This document shows positions 61,494 through 64,000 of a DNA stretch of 64,000 bases, in pieces. The notes beneath the pieces are model-generated. The model did no database searches, was not told where the DNA came from, and saw nothing but the letters and a program-made list of their open reading frames with translations. The position numbers and the translations under genes were made by a program. This DNA comes from Anaerohabitans sp964387285 (GTDB lineage: Bacteria > Zhuqueibacterota > Zhuqueibacteria > Residuimicrobiales > Residuimicrobiaceae). How positions within the stretch are numbered: the first letter of the stretch is position 1; every line of letters begins with the position of its first letter. Where the stretch lies: assembly GCA_964387285.1 (NCBI GenBank), contig CAYLWO010000011.1, positions 1-64,000 on the forward strand. Direction: 5' to 3'.

Positions 61494-62458
61494 TACCCTT
61501 TTTTGCTTTCCGTTTTTTCCGCTTTCAGTTCCATCTTGCGAACGCGATAAAGAATATTTTCGATCAATTGTCGGTTGGAGCCGATGATATCGGCCACCAG
61601 ACCCACCACAATGACCTGAAAACCGACGATCATCAACACCGCGGCCAGAATCAACGATTGAATGTGACCGGCGCCGCCGGCAAATATATAGTAATACAAA
61701 AATCGCAAGCCGATGATCAGGCCCAGGCCGAACAGAACGCCGCCGATATAAGAAAACATCTTGAGCGGTTCATACATGGTATAAATGCGCACAATGGTGG
61801 CCAACGACTTTTTGATGTAACTCCAATTGCTGGAAAACAGCCGCGATTCGCGCAGTTTGGGATTTACGCCGACGGGCACGTGCGTTATGGCGATATTTTT
61901 CTTGCCGGCCTGGATGATGGTTTCCAGCGTGTAAGTGAATTTGCTCAGCACGTTCATGCGCAGGGCCGCGTCGCGGGATAATGCGCGAAATCCGCTGGTG
62001 GCGTCCGGTATAGCCGCGCCGGATACCTGGCGAATAAACCAGCTGCCCAACCACTGCAACCGTTTTTTCGTCCAGGAAAAATGCTCAATGTCGCCGGTGT
62101 TACGGTCGCCGACCACCAAATCCGCCTGGTGATTTAAAATCGGCTGCACCAATTTACCGATGTCCTGTCCCGAATACTGGTTGTCCGCATCGGTGTTGAC
62201 AATAACATCGGCATCCAGACGCAGACAGGCATCCAGGCCGGCGGTAAAACCGGCAGCCAGACCTTTGTTGCGGTTCAAGCGCACAATGTGCTGCACGCCC
62301 AGGTCACGCGCCACCCGCACCGTGTTGTCTACGCTGCCGTCATCAATAATCAAAATTTCGATTTCATCAATGCCGTCAATTTGTTTGGGCAGATTGGCGA
62401 CGGTAATCGGCAGCGTTTCAGCTTCATTGTAACAGGGTATTTGAATGATCAACTTCAC
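61493..62458 (-). CDS. GT2 polyprenyl-phosphate glycosyltransferase (GtrB/ArnC-like)
   Basis: Family 2 catalytic domain: IIQIPCYNEAETLPITVANL, LIIDDGSVDNTVRVA, and a full DxD motif in IVNTDADNQYSGQDI. GFRALSRDAALRMN is the acceptor region. Two C-terminal membrane helices (YIGGVLFGLGLIIGLRFLYY; LILAAVLMIVGFQVIVVGL) anchor it. Length 321 residues. It transfers a sugar from a nucleotide to undecaprenyl phosphate, supplying GT-C transferases. It directly abuts the neighbouring GT2 gene. Unlike that neighbour it keeps the catalytic aspartates. Confidence 0.88.
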   Translation of the reverse strand: MKLIIQIPCYNEAETLPITVANLPKQIDGIDEIEILIIDDGSVDNTVRVARDLGVQHIVRLNRNKGLAAGFTAGLDACLRLDADVIVNTDADNQYSGQDIGKLVQPILNHQADLVVGDRNTGDIEHFSWTKKRLQWLGSWFIRQVSGAAIPDATSGFRALSRDAALRMNVLSKFTYTLETIIQAGKKNIAITHVPVGVNPKLRESRLFSSNWSYIKKSLATIVRIYTMYEPLKMFSYIGGVLFGLGLIIGLRFLYYYIFAGGAGHIQSLILAAVLMIVGFQVIVVGLVADIIGSNRQLIENILYRVRKMELKAEKTESKKG

Positions 62459-63448
62459 TTAATTCAGGATCTCCTCGATATTGTAATCCTTGATCGAGTC
62501 TGCGTGTGTAAAAATAATGATCTCCCCCAGCAAACCGATTGAAATCATCTGCACGCCGATTATCAGCAACAGGACGCCCAACAACAGCATGGGTTTGCCG
62601 GATATGCCGCCGATGCCGAGGACGCGATAAACAAACAAATACAAGTTGATGGCGGCGCCTAGCAGTGTGAAAATGACGCCCATGAAGCCTAAAAAATGCA
62701 AAGGCTTTTTTGAATATTTGCTGAGAAAAAGAACGCTGACCAGGTCGAGCATTCGTTTAATGTAGTTTTTAGGATAGATCGATTGATTGAAACGTCCGGT
62801 TAATTGCTCAACCGGCTCTTCGGCGATTTTATAGCCCTGACGCAGAGCCACCACCGGCAGGAACGGATTCAGGGAGCCATAGAACGGAACGTTTTCCAAA
62901 ACCGTGCGCCGCGCCGCCAGCACGCCGCTGTTGATATCGTGCAGCCGTGTTTTAAGCGTGCGGCTGACCAACTGGTTGAACAGTTTGGAAACCAATTGAT
63001 TCAGACGGCTGTCCCGCCGCGGATGACGCACGCCCATGACAACATCATAACCCTGCTCGATGCGCGTCGCCAGCTTGATGGCATCCACAGGATTGACGTG
63101 CACGCGGCAGGTAAAGTAGATCAGAATCGCGCCCTGGCTTTGTCGAAAGCCGGCGTCCAATGCGGCTGCTTCGCCAAACGCGCTGCGCAGCTTGATGGCT
63201 TTGACCTGCGGATCCTTTTCCCGCAAAGCGGTCAACTCGCGCCAGCTGGCATCGGTGCTGCCGTCATCGACATAAATAATTTCACAGTTGTGCGGGCTCT
63301 GGCGCAGCGTCTCGAGCAAATGATCATGCACGGCGGCGATGCTGCCGGCCTGATTCTGCACCGCCACGACGACAGAAACATCGATGCGGCCGGATTTGGA
63401 TCTCTTGATTGTTTTTTTCATACGTTGCTGTTTAATTCGTTTATCCAT
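62459..63448 (-). CDS. GT2 GtrB-like protein lacking the DxD motif
   Basis: The fold and termini are those of GtrB/ArnC enzymes: VSVVVAVQNQAGSIAAVHDH, IIYVDDGSTDASW, DINSGVLAARRTVLENVPF, and two C-terminal membrane helices (FLGFMGVIFTLLGAAINLYL; PMLLLGVLLLIIGVQMISIG). Where family members have the metal- and donor-binding DADLQ.P segment, this protein reads ILIYFTCRVHVNPVDAIKL, so both aspartates are missing while the following proline is kept. Length 329 residues. It could be catalytically dead and act as a partner of the adjacent GT2 enzymes, or use a metal-independent mechanism. It follows the upstream GT2 gene by 9 bases. Confidence 0.82.
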   Translation of the reverse strand: MDKRIKQQRMKKTIKRSKSGRIDVSVVVAVQNQAGSIAAVHDHLLETLRQSPHNCEIIYVDDGSTDASWRELTALREKDPQVKAIKLRSAFGEAAALDAGFRQSQGAILIYFTCRVHVNPVDAIKLATRIEQGYDVVMGVRHPRRDSRLNQLVSKLFNQLVSRTLKTRLHDINSGVLAARRTVLENVPFYGSLNPFLPVVALRQGYKIAEEPVEQLTGRFNQSIYPKNYIKRMLDLVSVLFLSKYSKKPLHFLGFMGVIFTLLGAAINLYLFVYRVLGIGGISGKPMLLLGVLLLIIGVQMISIGLLGEIIIFTHADSIKDYNIEEILN

Positions 63449-63457
63449 TTAGCGATT

Positions 63458-64000
63458 TTATTCATTCTGCACTGCCGGTTGCCACAAGGTGCGCCGCGAA
63501 CCGCTGGCCACTATCATGCGGCCGATCAAACCCAGAAACATGAATTGCATGCCTGTGGCGCTCAACAAAACGATGACGATAATCAAAACATTCAACTCTG
63601 ACATTGGTACGCCCCGGGCCAGCACTTTGTACAACACAGCCAACAAGCCGAGCGCGGCCAGCAACAGACAGGAAGCCGAAAATTTAACAAAAAAACTGAG
63701 TGGATTACGAAGGTGACGCATCAGCAGCCGGATGGTGGTCAAATCCAGAATCACCCGAAAGGTTCGGGTCAAATTGTACTTGGATTGCCCGAAACGGCGT
63801 GCGTGATGACGCACCGGCAGTTCGGTGATGGCGGCGCCTTCCATGCGCATCAGCGCCGGTATAAAACGGTGCAATTCGCCGTAAAGCGTAATGCGGCGCA
63901 GCACCTCTCCGCGGAACGCTTTCAACGAACATCCGGTGTCATGCAAACGCACATCCGTAATGGAACAGATCAACCGATTGGCGATTTTGGACGGCACCTT
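63458..64000 (-). CDS. GT2 glycosyltransferase (DPM1/GtrB-like), N-terminus off the window
   Basis: The C-terminal 180 residues of a family 2 transferase. KIANRLICSITDVRLHDTGC then SLKAFRGEVLRRITLYGELH matches the acceptor region of DPM/GtrB enzymes, and LPVRHHARRFGQSKYNLTRT the following conserved loop. Two membrane helices follow (LLLAALGLLAVLYKVLA; VLIIVIVLLSATGMQFMFLG). The frame is open at the window edge, so the nucleotide-binding half, including the DxD motif, is not visible. It is the first visible gene of the exopolysaccharide run, so the cluster probably continues to the right. Confidence 0.85.
   Translation of the reverse strand, partial: KVPSKIANRLICSITDVRLHDTGCSLKAFRGEVLRRITLYGELHRFIPALMRMEGAAITELPVRHHARRFGQSKYNLTRTFRVILDLTTIRLLMRHLRNPLSFFVKFSASCLLLAALGLLAVLYKVLARGVPMSELNVLIIVIVLLSATGMQFMFLGLIGRMIVASGSRRTLWQPAVQNE

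Overview
The window looks like a scaffold from an uncultured bacterium of the wider FCB/Calditrichota-KSB1 type. This is inferred from gene content: a FISUMP-domain surface protein with a type IX secretion-like tail segment, sensor kinases with Reg_prop and FG-GAP propellers, a TonB-dependent receptor with an N-terminal carboxypeptidase-like domain, and predicted promoters of the form TTG-N20-TAnnTT. No rRNA or ribosomal protein gene is present to place it. Exactly 100 N (20856-20955) lie between two identical 55-base copies, so one gene is split only by scaffolding.

Layout. 1-931: truncated TPR-like gene. 1560-7850: three exported glycoside hydrolases (GH92, GH127-like, GH36). 7.9-17 kb: visibly A+T-richer accessory stretch with mosaic interspersed repeats, an IS21 remnant, decayed genes, a FISUMP protein and pentapeptide-repeat genes. 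17-23 kb: selenocysteine tRNA (selC), a KamA-like radical SAM protein, a degenerate second tRNA-Sec copy with a UUA anticodon, and a large outer-membrane metallopeptidase-propeller-barrel protein. 23-28.2 kb: duplicated hairpin elements, a polysaccharide deacetylase, an RmlD-like reductase and an exported alpha/alpha-barrel protein. 28.4-30.7 kb: an Rrf2 regulator with two iron/NO-stress-type genes. 30.9-39 kb: mixed genes including a Reg_prop histidine kinase, a methyltransferase and an MmgE/PrpD protein. 39.3-43.2 kb: NtrC-type two-component system. 43.3-48.1 kb: thiamine uptake and activation operon under a TPP riboswitch. 48.3-64 kb: a twelve-gene minus-strand exopolysaccharide run (glycosyltransferases, flippase, two GT-C membrane proteins, ChbG-like deacetylase) ending in a GH2 beta-galactosidase; its first gene runs off the window.

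How the genes work together. The thiamine operon is complete in logic: TPP-sensing leader, outer-membrane receptor, ThiN kinase, and a sodium:solute symporter as the inner-membrane carrier, all translationally coupled. The Rrf2 promoter carries a perfect 9-6-9 inverted repeat across its -10 box, which suggests autoregulation of the hemerythrin/DUF438 and DUF1858-DUF2249 genes. The exopolysaccharide genes are packed with 1-11 base overlaps or short gaps and read as one transcript. The repeats behave like mobile sequences: two of three copies of one family sit exactly at the broken ends of genes.
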